This document shows positions 1 to 5,305 of a stretch of 5,631 nucleotides of DNA, one piece after another. How positions within the stretch are numbered: the stretch's first letter is position 1; every line of letters starts with the position of its first letter. The position numbers and the translations under genes were made by a program. The stretch comes from Acidobacteriaceae bacterium (lineage in GTDB: Bacteria; Acidobacteriota; Terriglobia; Terriglobales; Acidobacteriaceae), in contig PMTP01000172.1 of the NCBI GenBank assembly GCA_003167305.1, positions 18,203 to 23,833 of the forward strand, given 5' to 3'. Under the pieces are notes generated by a model that ran no database searches, was not told the DNA's origin, and saw only the letters and a list, made by a program, of their open reading frames with translations.

Positions 1-440
1 GTGACGATCAGCGATATAACGCCGGGAGCGATCATCTACTACACCACCAACGGAACGCAGCCGACGACGAGTTCGACCATGTACAGCGGCCCGGTCTCTG
101 TCTCATCCTCAGAAACACTAGAGGCAATCGCGACAGCCAGCGGCGTCTCCCAAAGCGCCGTTGCAAGCGCCGCTTACACGATCAATTTGCCTCAAGCCGC
201 CACGCCAACCATCAACCTGGCGGCAGGAACCTACACCGCGGCACAAACGGTGACGATCAACGACACAACACCGAACGCGACCATTTACTACACCACCGAC
301 GGAAGCACGCCGACCACGAGTTCGACGGTGTACCAGCGGCCCCATCACCGTATCGTCTACGGAAACGCTGGAGGCGATGGCGACGGCCAGCGGCTATCTC
401 GGCAGCGCCGTGGCAACTGCCGCCTACACCGTCAGCATTT
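1..440 (+). repeat. Two tandem 249-bp coding repeats (CHB_HEX_C units)
   Basis: The motif 'gtgacgatca' occurs at 1 and again at 250, and 'ttcgac' occurs at 72 and 321, so the period is 249 bp (83 codons). Copy 1 is cut by the window edge; copy 2 contains the extra C. The copies differ mostly at third codon positions, which points to selection on the protein rather than very recent duplication. Confidence 0.8.
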
Positions 441-1225
441 CAGCGAATCCTGTGCCATTCATTGGCAGCATCTCGCCGGCATCTGCCAGTGCTGGCGGCG
501 CGGCCTTCACGCTCACAGTTAACGGATTGCAGTTCTCATCAAACTCGACGGTCTACTGGGGAACGACCGCCCTGGCCACAACCTACGTCAGCGCGACCCA
601 GCTTGCCGCGCAAGTTACCGCGGCTGATGTCGCTGCTGGGGACACAGCCTTTGCCATTACCGTTCAGACGCCAACGCCTGGCGGAGGCCCATCCGCCGCA
701 TTGTCGTTTCAAGTGGATTCCACCGATTCCACGGCAACGCCGCCGGCTTTTACTTCAACGACGGCGATTGTAGCCTCCGGGTCCCCGGCCAGTTATCCGG
801 TCACTCTGCCTTCCACCGTGACAACTTCTACCGTAAGCTGCCTGAATCTCCCCCCTGGAGCGTCGTGCAGCTATTCCGCAACGACCAATACGGTGACGAT
901 CACAACCTCCCCAACAACGCCGGCGGGAACCTATCAGGTGACGGTGGTCTTCAATGAAACCGTCTCCGGAGCGTCGACTTCGTGGATTCTGCTTCCCATT
1001 CTTCTGCTTCCTCTGGTCTTCCTGAGGAGAAGAATGGCGGCGCGGGGCGTCTGGGTGACCGCTTGCCTGGGGCTGGTTCTGCTGGCTGGTGCGGTTCTCT
1101 GCACCGGCTGCGGCGGCGGTGGAGGCGGCGGAGGGAGTACGGGTGGCGGCGGAGGAGGGGGTGGAGGTGGGACGCAAACTCACCAGGTGACGAGTTCGGG
1201 CGTGGTCACCCTCACCGTGCAGTAG
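1..1225 (+). CDS. Surface/secreted protein with CHB_HEX_C repeats, TIG domain and membrane-hairpin tail; 5' partial, frameshifted
   Basis: This is the 3' part of a large envelope protein whose start lies outside the window; the GTG at base 1 is an internal Val codon inside a repeat. Two chitobiase/beta-hexosaminidase C-terminal-like repeats (core '[16 protein letters not shown]') occupy 1 to about 440. A TIG/IPT-like domain follows at about 449-715 (starting '[17 protein letters not shown]'), then an Ig-like domain at about 740-975 with two Cys. The tail has a hydrophobic segment (983-1021), an RRR cluster (1025-1033), a second hydrophobic segment (1049-1102), a Cys, and Gly runs of 8 and 10 residues (1112-1171), and ends in a beta-strand-like 'GVVTLTVQ'. 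Codons are in frame 1 up to 333 and in frame 2 from 335 to the TAG at 1223-1225, so one extra base splits the gene. Such proteins are common in Acidobacteriota; binding or adhesion at the surface is inferred and the ligand is unknown. Confidence 0.8.
333..334 (+). other. Single-base (+1 C) frameshift inside the second CHB_HEX_C repeat
   Basis: Aligned with the first repeat, where 'gtacagcggccc' starts at 81, the second copy reads 'gtaccagcggcccc' from 330 and has one additional C. Removing it restores '[23 protein letters not shown]', which matches the first copy ('[23 protein letters not shown]') position by position, and joins the frame-1 and frame-2 reading frames. Whether this is a real mutation or a sequencing or assembly error cannot be told from the sequence. 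Confidence 0.9.
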
Positions 1226-1261
1226 GGATCTTCCTTCTGATGATTGGTACGCTGGTTCGTA

Positions 1262-1573
1262 ATGCCTCACCTTTACGACAAAAACAAGAGAGCCGCGAGG
1301 GGCGCCGGCAATCCGACCTATCACCCCAATGGCAAGACGGTGCTGCCGGGGCCGGGCAATCCGGTGGGCACGCGCTAGATGGGCCTCAGCATCGCCGGCT
1401 ACGGAATCCATGGAACCAACGAACCCAAATCCATCAGCAAGGCCGCCTCGCATGGATGCATCCGCATGGCTACGATGGCATTGTCACCGCTTCTAACTAC
1501 TTCCGAAAGGCCCTCCTCATCGATCAGGCTAAACTGGAAGGCTATCCAGGCATTCAATTTCTTAGGGTCGTAA
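1262..1573 (+). pseudogene. L,D-transpeptidase (YkuD/ErfK family) catalytic-core remnant
   Basis: L,D-transpeptidases cross-link peptidoglycan or anchor proteins to it, using a catalytic Cys in the motif H-x(14-17)-[ST]-H-G-C-x-N/R. In frame 2 the text 'NPTYHPNGKTVLPGPGNP' followed by 'VGTR', a stop, 'MGLSIAGYGIHGTNEP' and 'SKAASHGCIRM' matches this core. His is at 1409-1411, the SHGC His at 1451-1453 and Cys at 1457-1459. The TAG at 1376-1378 stands where the family normally has Trp (GTRW), so it looks like a TGG to TAG change. Family similarity ends just after HGCIRM (about 1468), and the rest, up to the TAA at 1571-1573, is unrelated. No signal peptide or substrate-binding N-terminal part precedes it. 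The ATG codons at 1262 and 1379 are probably incidental. A dead, doubly truncated gene is the best reading. Confidence 0.75.
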
Positions 1574-2071
1574 TGGAGATAAAATCGCCATGAGCGTATC
1601 CCACGGTAAGGCAACCCACTCGCGCAATTGGTAATACAACCATCGTGAGGCCTTGTTTTGAGACCGTCCGCTGGCAACCTTACCCGGAAGCGCAGGTATC
1701 CCGTATAACTTGAAAAGCCATCTGCAGCGCGGGATATGATAGGTATCTGAACAAACAATCACATCGCCGAATTTTGGTAACGCCCTGAGAATTCTTGTGC
1801 AGTTGCGTACAGATTCGAGTGTGTCGGTCGCCTCTTCGTCAAGCAATATCCTCTCTGTAGGAACATTGCTGTCTTGCAGGAGCTTCGCCATGATTGAAGC
1901 TTCCGAAGGGGGGTATTTTCCCACTCCTCCACTCACCAGGAAAAGAGCATCTTGCAGACCTTGGGTGCTCGACAAAGCGCCCTCAACGCGTCGCCGCATG
2001 GCGTTGCTCGCTCTGCCGCCTTCCCAGACGGCCGCTCCCATAACTATCACTACTGAAGGCGCAGAATTCAT
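1562..2071 (-). CDS. YdcF/SanA-like DUF218 family protein
   Basis: This 169-aa protein carries the DUF218 (YdcF/SanA/ElyC) signature blocks in order: 'VVIVMGAAV' at residues 7-15, a basic 'MRRRVEGAL' stretch (25-33), 'LFLVSGGVGKYPPSEA' (43-58), 'ILLDEEATDTLESVRN' (75-90), 'VIVCSDTYHIPRCRWLF' (104-120), and a C-terminal 'REWVALPWD' (150-158). Length fits the compact YdcF-like members. No N-terminal membrane segment is seen, unlike SanA/ElyC, so a cytoplasmic place is likelier. Family members are linked to envelope integrity, but the biochemical activity is poorly defined and I assign none here. The start ATG (2069-2071) lies 4 bp after the stop of the upstream gene with no clear Shine-Dalgarno, which suggests translational coupling. 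Base composition is lower in G+C than in the genes right of the tRNA (43% in 1741-1800 and 50% in 1861-1920, hand counts). Confidence 0.85.
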   Translation of the reverse strand: MNSAPSVVIVMGAAVWEGGRASNAMRRRVEGALSSTQGLQDALFLVSGGVGKYPPSEASIMAKLLQDSNVPTERILLDEEATDTLESVRNCTRILRALPKFGDVIVCSDTYHIPRCRWLFKLYGIPALPGKVASGRSQNKASRWLYYQLREWVALPWDTLMAILSPLRP

Positions 2072-2075
2072 ATGA

Positions 2076-2828
2076 TCAGCGGCATGACATATACGCCCTC
2101 TTTGCGACTTCGTAGCGGTTCAAGTCTGGACGAATAAGCCGGCCGGCCTGGCCCTTTCCAATATAACTTGCAGCCCAGTGGCAGCCCTGGCTGGCCGCCT
2201 TTACGTCAAAGGTGAATTCCACCTGGCTGGTGGGTTGCACGAGGCCAAGCGCCAATCCATAGGCCGGAGGTTTACGCAAGGGAGGCCGCACAACCATGAC
2301 CACAGGGTATCCGTTGAATTTCATACCCGCTTTGTCAAACTGGGTTTTCGCGTACACCGCGCGGTCAGCGCAGTTCTTTTCTGGCGGGTCGCCACAGACC
2401 GCAGAGGCAAGCAGGATTTCGTATTTGTTCTCGTTATTGGGGACGATGTACTTGCCGGTCCACTGGAACGCTCCTACTTCAGATTGAATGGGCGGAATTT
2501 CCGCTGCGTCACGCAGGGCAATATAATCTCGATCTAAATCCTGACGGAAGACAACCGTGGTTCCGTTCAAGAAATAGACCACCAGATGCAGCTTCTCGTA
2601 CCCCTCGAACTGCCCAGTGAAGTTCAGATTCTCCAGCCCGAAGCGAATATGATTCTCAGTCCCCTGCTGCAAGGCATCCTTCTCAACCCCTGGCGAGAGG
2701 CCGCCGATGTATACGGGCTGGCCGTTCACACGAAGGGCATAGTAGTATTTATCGGCCCGTTCAGCGATGCCCTGCGGCTTGAAACTGACGTCGAACAGGG
2801 TGTAGCCAACCCGCTCACGGTCGGTCAT
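2076..2828 (-). CDS. Hypothetical protein, first gene of a two-gene unit; possibly 5'-truncated by an IS remnant
   Basis: I do not recognise this 250-aa protein. It has no clear transmembrane segment or signal peptide at the annotated start. It looks beta-rich, with alternating strands such as 'KLHLVVYFLNGTTVVF' (79-94) and 'YPVVMVVRPP' (174-183), and 'GKYIVPNNENKYEILLASAV' (125-144) begins an apparent second half. It has four Cys (145, 153, 216, 249), which would suit a disulphide-bearing exported protein. The first ATG (2826-2828) overlaps the stop codon of the transposase remnant (ATGA) and has no ribosome-binding site. The frame stays open only 10 codons further up, to a TGA at 2859-2861. 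The original N-terminus, perhaps with a signal peptide, may therefore have been lost. The gene ends 4 bp before the DUF218 gene. Function is unknown; the length and unbroken frame support a real coding sequence. Confidence 0.7.
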   Translation of the reverse strand: MTDRERVGYTLFDVSFKPQGIAERADKYYYALRVNGQPVYIGGLSPGVEKDALQQGTENHIRFGLENLNFTGQFEGYEKLHLVVYFLNGTTVVFRQDLDRDYIALRDAAEIPPIQSEVGAFQWTGKYIVPNNENKYEILLASAVCGDPPEKNCADRAVYAKTQFDKAGMKFNGYPVVMVVRPPLRKPPAYGLALGLVQPTSQVEFTFDVKAASQGCHWAASYIGKGQAGRLIRPDLNRYEVAKRAYMSCR

Positions 2829-2968
2829 CTTTTGTAGGGTTTGAAGGAACGGAACATCTCATCCTGGCTCGCGCTGACCGAGGCGTAGGCATGCAGGTAG
2901 ACCTCTTCGTACTTGATGGACTTCCAGATTCGCTCGACGAAGACGTTGTCACGCCAGCGGCCCTTCCA
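2825..2968 (-). pseudogene. IS3-family transposase OrfB, C-terminal fragment
   Basis: On the minus strand, the frame ending at the TGA at 2825-2827 reads 'KGRWRDNVFVERIWKS', 'IKYEEVYLHAYASVS' and then 'ASQDEMFRSFKPYKR'. The first part matches the last block of the DDE integrase core in IS3-family OrfB proteins, usually written as GKGxWRDNVFVERLWRSVKYEEVYL. The Glu of 'VFVER' corresponds to the third residue of the DDE triad. After 'ASVS' it departs from the usual 'RYLDFYNxRRPHSSL' ending, so the C-terminus is also altered or truncated. Both catalytic Asp blocks are absent. The final codon and stop overlap the ATG of the next gene. Confidence 0.85.
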
Positions 2969-3059
2969 CCCCGCCTTCCACCCCACGGACGAAGACCTGT
3001 CCGTGGGGACCCCGCCTTCTACCCCACGGACGAAGACCTGTCCGTGGGGACCCCGCCTT
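2969..3059. repeat. Two tandem 41-bp palindromic (REP/MITE-like) units bounded by three 9-bp repeats
   Basis: The 9-mer 'ccccgcctt' occurs at 2969, 3010 and 3051, exactly 41 bp apart. Between the copies lie two 32-bp units (2978-3009 and 3019-3050) that differ at one base. Each unit holds a perfect 10-bp inverted repeat, 'ccccacggac' and 'gtccgtgggg', around the 8-base loop 'gaagacct'. Stems are at 2981-2990/2999-3008 and 3022-3031/3040-3049. The hairpins are strong but not followed by a T-run on either strand, so an intrinsic terminator is not supported. A repetitive extragenic palindrome is the likeliest class. Confidence 0.85.
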
Positions 3060-3104
3060 GGTGAGCGCCCCTTCTAAAAAATCGTTCTCCAGCGTCAGCT
3101 CAAA
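3051..3104 (-). pseudogene. IS3-family transposase OrfA, C-terminal fragment
   Basis: The minus strand encodes 'FELTLENDFLEGALTKAG'. This matches the coiled-coil/C-terminal part of OrfA in IS3-family elements, where the sequence normally continues 'LLSAKRMIDR' into OrfB. Here it breaks off exactly after the codons AAG GCG GGG (K-A-G), whose nine bases are also the flanking unit of the adjacent hairpin repeats. On the other side the reading runs directly into the truncated integrase fragment around 3098-3104. Confidence 0.75.
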
Positions 3105-3160
3105 TGGTATGGCTTTTCAGCAGGCCGGGCTTTGCGAACTTCCGTGTCGGTCAGCGGCAT
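3095..3160 (-). pseudogene. P4-type tyrosine integrase, N-terminal fragment (DUF4102 start)
   Basis: The minus-strand ATG at 3158-3160 opens 'MPLTDTEVRKARPAEKPY' followed by HLS and a stop. This is the characteristic N-terminus of P4-family phage/island integrases (MPLTDTxxRNAKPxxKPYKLxDGGGLYL), which site-specifically recombine elements into tRNA genes. Only 21 codons remain; the arm-binding remainder, core-binding domain and catalytic R-H-R-Y domain are missing. The IS3 remnant begins where the DGGGLYL block should be. A G-rich run (complement of 3166-3171) sits 5 bases before the ATG as a plausible ribosome-binding site. The gene starts 183 bp beyond the 3' end of tRNA-Val on the same strand, the usual arrangement for such integrases. 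I chose this ATG over an upstream in-frame one because the family starts here. Confidence 0.75.
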
Positions 3161-3165
3161 TTCAA

Positions 3166-3217
3166 CCCCCCAAATACCCCCGCCAGGAAAAGTACCCCGG
3201 AGAGAATCAAGATACCC
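3166..3217 (-). promoter_or_regulatory. Iterated GGGGTA motifs upstream of the integrase fragment (candidate arm-type sites)
   Basis: On the minus strand GGGTA/GGGGTA occurs as the complement of 'taccccc' at 3175, 'tacccc' at 3193 and 'taccc' at 3213, about 18-20 bp apart. These lie between the integrase start and the tRNA, where arm-type integrase binding sites are expected. The role is inferred from position and repetition. Confidence 0.35.
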
Positions 3218-3274
3218 TCCGACTCCCCCCGCAGGACTTGGCTTTCCTAGTACGCCTTCGGACGCAACAATACG

Positions 3275-3300
3275 AAATCCCCAATGTTTATTGTGGATTT
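3275..3300. repeat. Inverted repeat 3' of tRNA-Val
   Basis: 'aaatccccaat' (3275-3285) and 'attgtggattt' (3290-3300) pair at 10 of 11 positions around a 4-base loop. The hairpin lies about 44 bp downstream of the tRNA 3' end on the minus strand. It could help terminate the tRNA transcript or be an integrase/excisionase site. It lacks a proper T-run, so neither is firm. Confidence 0.4.
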
Positions 3301-3343
3301 GCACCTTTCTTAGGATGTCTTTGGATGGCTTAGAATGGGCTTT

Positions 3344-3420
3344 TGGTGGGCAGTGAGGGACTCGAACCCCCGACTTCCTGCTTGTAAGGCAGGCGCTCTA
3401 ACCAGCTGAGCTAACCGCCC
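3344..3420 (-). tRNA. tRNA-Val (anticodon UAC)
   Basis: The minus strand folds into a full cloverleaf. The acceptor GGGCGGT pairs with ACTGCCC (one G-U), the D stem is GCTC/GAGC, and the anticodon stem CCTGC/GCAGG encloses the loop CTTACAA with anticodon TAC. The variable loop is AAGTC and the T arm GGGGG-TTCGAGT-CCCTC (one G-T). The discriminator is A, and CCA is encoded (3344-3346), giving 77 bases with CCA. It reads valine codons GUA/GUG. The gene is intact although a decayed integrase lies just past its 3' end, as expected when an island regenerates the tRNA end on insertion. Confidence 0.95.
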
Positions 3421-3454
3421 ACGCGCGGCGGGAAGGCGCTTTCGGCCTCTCTTC

Positions 3455-3460
3455 ATCATA
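3455..3460 (-). promoter_or_regulatory. Possible -10 box for tRNA-Val
   Basis: The minus strand has TATGAT (5 of 6 matches to TATAAT) 34 bp upstream of the first tRNA base, a suitable distance for a short leader. No convincing -35 TTGACA-like box is found at 16-18 bp, so the call is tentative. Confidence 0.3.
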
Positions 3461-3545
3461 ACAGCGCGCTTGCTCGCCGGTGAGCGACGCGACTCCTCCA
3501 ACGCGCACTCAATTGCTCTGGGGCCCGTGTTGATAGACTCACGGG

Positions 3546-4388
3546 GTGGGCCGTCTCATCCTCAATGCCGACGATTTTGGGCTGACCGCAGGGGTCAACC
3601 GCGCCGTTGCCGAGCTGCACCGGGCCGGAGTGCTGACCAGCGCTACGCTGATGGCGCGCGCCGCCGCCACTGATGAGGCTATCGCGATTGCCCGCGCCAC
3701 GCCTACTCTGGGGGTGGGCTGCCACGTGGTGCTGGTGGATGGCGAGACGGTGCTTCCTGCGCAGAAGCTGCCTATGCTTGTGGACCAGTGCACCGGCCGC
3801 TTCCAGCCTACGTCGGGCGCATTCGTTCAACGGCTTCTTACAGGGCGTATCCGTTCCTCGGAGATCGAAGCCGAAACCGCCGCGCAGATTGCGTTGCTGC
3901 AATCCAGGGGCGTCGCGCTGACGCACATCGACACGCACAAGCACGTACACATCTTTCCCGCTGTGTTGCGGCCGGTGCTGCGGGCGGCGCGGGCGGCGGG
4001 CATTCGCTTTGTGCGCAATCCCTTTGAGCCGGTGTGGAGCCGGCGCGCCACGCCCCATGCTCCATGGCTGCGCCGCGCCGAGGTGAGCCTGTTGCGGCTG
4101 CTGGAGCCGGCCTTTCGGCGCATTGTGGCGGAAGAAGGCTTTACCACCACCGACGGCGCCCTCGGTGTGCTGGCCACTGGAACACTCGACGCCGCCACGC
4201 TGGCTGCTTTGCTCAGCAATCTGCCCGTCGGCACATGGGAGCTGGTCACGCATCCCGGCTACAACGACGCCGATCTGGCGCGGGCTCACACGCGCCTGCT
4301 GGCCTCGCGCGATACGGAGCGGCTGGCGCTCAGCGCGATTGACGTGAACACGGAGTTGATCAGTTTTTCCCGGCTGGGCCAAGGTTGA
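3546..4388 (+). CDS. ChbG/HpnK (YdjC-like) family carbohydrate deacetylase
   Basis: This 280-aa protein belongs to the YdjC/ChbG fold, metal-dependent enzymes that remove acetyl groups from N-acetylated sugars. Visible active-site blocks are 'LILNADDFGL' (4-13, Asp9/Asp10), 'GVGCHVVLVDG' (57-66) with His60, the cluster 'THIDTHKHVHIFP' (126-138), and 'THPGY' (235-239) with His236. The spacing and the 'VDQCTGRF' block resemble HpnK, the member found in hopanoid loci. No other hopanoid gene is in view, so the substrate is open and I give no symbol. The start is GTG: an in-frame TAG at 3534-3536 excludes anything further up, and the next Met would remove the Asp pair. No strong ribosome-binding site is seen. 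The gene is much richer in G+C (73% in 3961-4020, hand count) than the region left of the tRNA, which suggests resident chromosome. It is transcribed away from tRNA-Val. Confidence 0.88.
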   Translation: MGRLILNADDFGLTAGVNRAVAELHRAGVLTSATLMARAAATDEAIAIARATPTLGVGCHVVLVDGETVLPAQKLPMLVDQCTGRFQPTSGAFVQRLLTGRIRSSEIEAETAAQIALLQSRGVALTHIDTHKHVHIFPAVLRPVLRAARAAGIRFVRNPFEPVWSRRATPHAPWLRRAEVSLLRLLEPAFRRIVAEEGFTTTDGALGVLATGTLDAATLAALLSNLPVGTWELVTHPGYNDADLARAHTRLLASRDTERLALSAIDVNTELISFSRLGQG

Positions 4389-4518
4389 TTCCGGCTCGGC
4401 TTTCAACGGCAAACAGCGAATCTGGCGAAGCTCGGGAACCTCAATTGCCGCGATTGCGTATTCCCTTGCGACACAACCGGCAGGAGATCCCTGCTTTGCG
4501 CTGGAAGATGGAGGCATT
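4389..4518 (+). other. Short intergenic gap with a GGAGG ribosome-binding site
   Basis: This 130-bp gap holds no gene or clear terminator. GGAGG at 4510-4514 lies 4 bases before the TTG at 4519 and decides the start of the next gene. The two genes could share a transcript. Confidence 0.5.
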
Positions 4519-5088
4519 TTGGAGATCGCTTTCTTTTGGAAGGTACTGGTTTACAGTTGGGCCACGTGCGAGACCTTGCTTGCAATCGCAACGCGCACAC
4601 GGCGCGGCGGAGGCGAGGTGAAGGACCGCGGATCGCTGCTTGTCCTGTGGATGGTGATTTTTCTGGCCATCTTCGCCGCAGAGGCGATCCATTCCAAGAT
4701 GCCTTCAAACATGTTTCGCGGCGCGCACTGGCTGATGGTGGTGGCCATTCTTGTGCTGCTCGCCGGCATCGTCCTTCGCGCGACGGCAATTCTTTCGCAG
4801 GGCAACGCCTTCAGCTCGAATGTAGCCATACGCAGCAACCAAAAAATCTATCGTGGCGGCCTTTACCGCTATCTGCGCCATCCCGCCTACACCGGCTCCT
4901 TGCTGGCGTTTCTGGGACTGGGAATTGAACTGCGAAACTGGATTGGGTTCTGTGTGCTGGTCGTACCCATCACCGCTGCCTTCCTCTACAGAATTCACGT
5001 TGAGGAAATTGCATTGAATGAGGCCTTCGGCGCCGAGTACGCGGCCTACAGCCGGCAAACCAAGCGGCTGATTCCGGGGATTTATTAG
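4519..5088 (+). CDS. Isoprenylcysteine carboxyl methyltransferase (ICMT)-like integral membrane protein
   Basis: This 189-aa protein has hydrophobic segments at about 5-24, 40-58, 71-92 and 127-158, the last probably a bent pair. The C-terminal half carries the ICMT/PEMT family signature: 'GLYRYLRHPAYTG' (114-126) with the R-H-P motif, Glu162/Glu163 in 'HVEEIALNEAFG' (160-171), and 'YAAYSRQTKRLIPGIY' at the end. In characterised relatives these residues bind S-adenosylmethionine at the membrane face; bacteria generally lack prenylated CAAX proteins, so the methyl acceptor is unknown. The start is TTG with GGAGG 4 bases upstream. A GTG at 4618 (codon 34) is a possible later start but would remove the first membrane segment. 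Length is typical for bacterial members. Confidence 0.85.
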   Translation: MEIAFFWKVLVYSWATCETLLAIATRTRRGGGEVKDRGSLLVLWMVIFLAIFAAEAIHSKMPSNMFRGAHWLMVVAILVLLAGIVLRATAILSQGNAFSSNVAIRSNQKIYRGGLYRYLRHPAYTGSLLAFLGLGIELRNWIGFCVLVVPITAAFLYRIHVEEIALNEAFGAEYAAYSRQTKRLIPGIY

Positions 5089-5132
5089 GACTGTATTCAT
5101 TTGAGGCTTCCCACACTTGCGCCAGAAAACAA

Positions 5133-5176
5133 GAAGCAGGTGCTTCGACTGCGCTACGCTCCGCTCAGGATGACAG
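5133..5176. repeat. Interspersed 'HPERS'-type intergenic repeat with adjoining palindrome
   Basis: 'cttcgactgcgctacgc' followed by 'tccgctcaggatgaca' (5143-5176) resembles a repeat seen between genes in many bacterial genomes, whose minus-strand translation gives the familiar artefact 'CHPERSVAQSKHL'. It is preceded by a 6-bp perfect palindrome, GAAGCA-gg-TGCTTC (5133-5146). It lies in the 217-bp gap before bshA, which otherwise shows no gene. Confidence 0.55.
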
Positions 5177-5305
5177 CAAGGATGGGGCACGGGATTCATA
5201 GAATTTACGGACCTGACAGACACGCATGAAACAGGCTTGAGAAACTCTGGGGCCTCCGGCCGCGTCTATCTCCAAGAGTTTGAATTCGCAAGCGACGAGA
5301 AAAAT

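Larger units (their letters stand above)
2825..3104 (-). mobile_element. IS3-family insertion sequence remnant with its centre replaced by hairpin repeats
   Basis: Two pieces of one IS3-type transposase lie in the same orientation. The right piece encodes the end of OrfA ('ELTLENDFLEGALTKAG'), and the left piece encodes the last catalytic block of OrfB ('RWRDNVFVERIWKSIKYE'). In intact members of this group roughly 250 codons separate these blocks; here only 82-91 bp of repeat sequence lie between them. Terminal inverted repeats were not found. The element cannot move by itself. Confidence 0.8.

Noticed and set aside
1362..1369. 'ggtgggca' as a possible second attachment-site copy of the tRNA-Val 3' end
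   Set aside because: Only 8 bases match and the neighbouring bases differ; that is too short to call attR.
982..1593. Plus-strand frame overlapping the surface-protein tail and the YkuD remnant
   Set aside because: It is rich in Arg/Trp/Gly from the shifted reading of poly-Gly codons, and the competing frames have recognisable domains.
2978..3050. Intrinsic terminators
   Set aside because: The stems are strong but neither strand has a T-run after them.
2969..3059. CRISPR array
   Set aside because: There are only two self-complementary 32-bp units with constant 9-bp separators and no variable spacers.
3310..3501. Minus-strand open frame reading 'LAQLVRAPALQAGSRGFES'
   Set aside because: It is the translation of the tRNA-Val gene, a common false protein.
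3456..4517. Long minus-strand frame opposite the deacetylase
   Set aside because: It is a shadow of a G+C-rich gene; the plus strand has clear catalytic motifs.
4705..5223. Minus-strand open frame containing 'CHPERSVAQSKHL'
   Set aside because: It is antisense to the ICMT-like gene and runs through an interspersed repeat; no family match.
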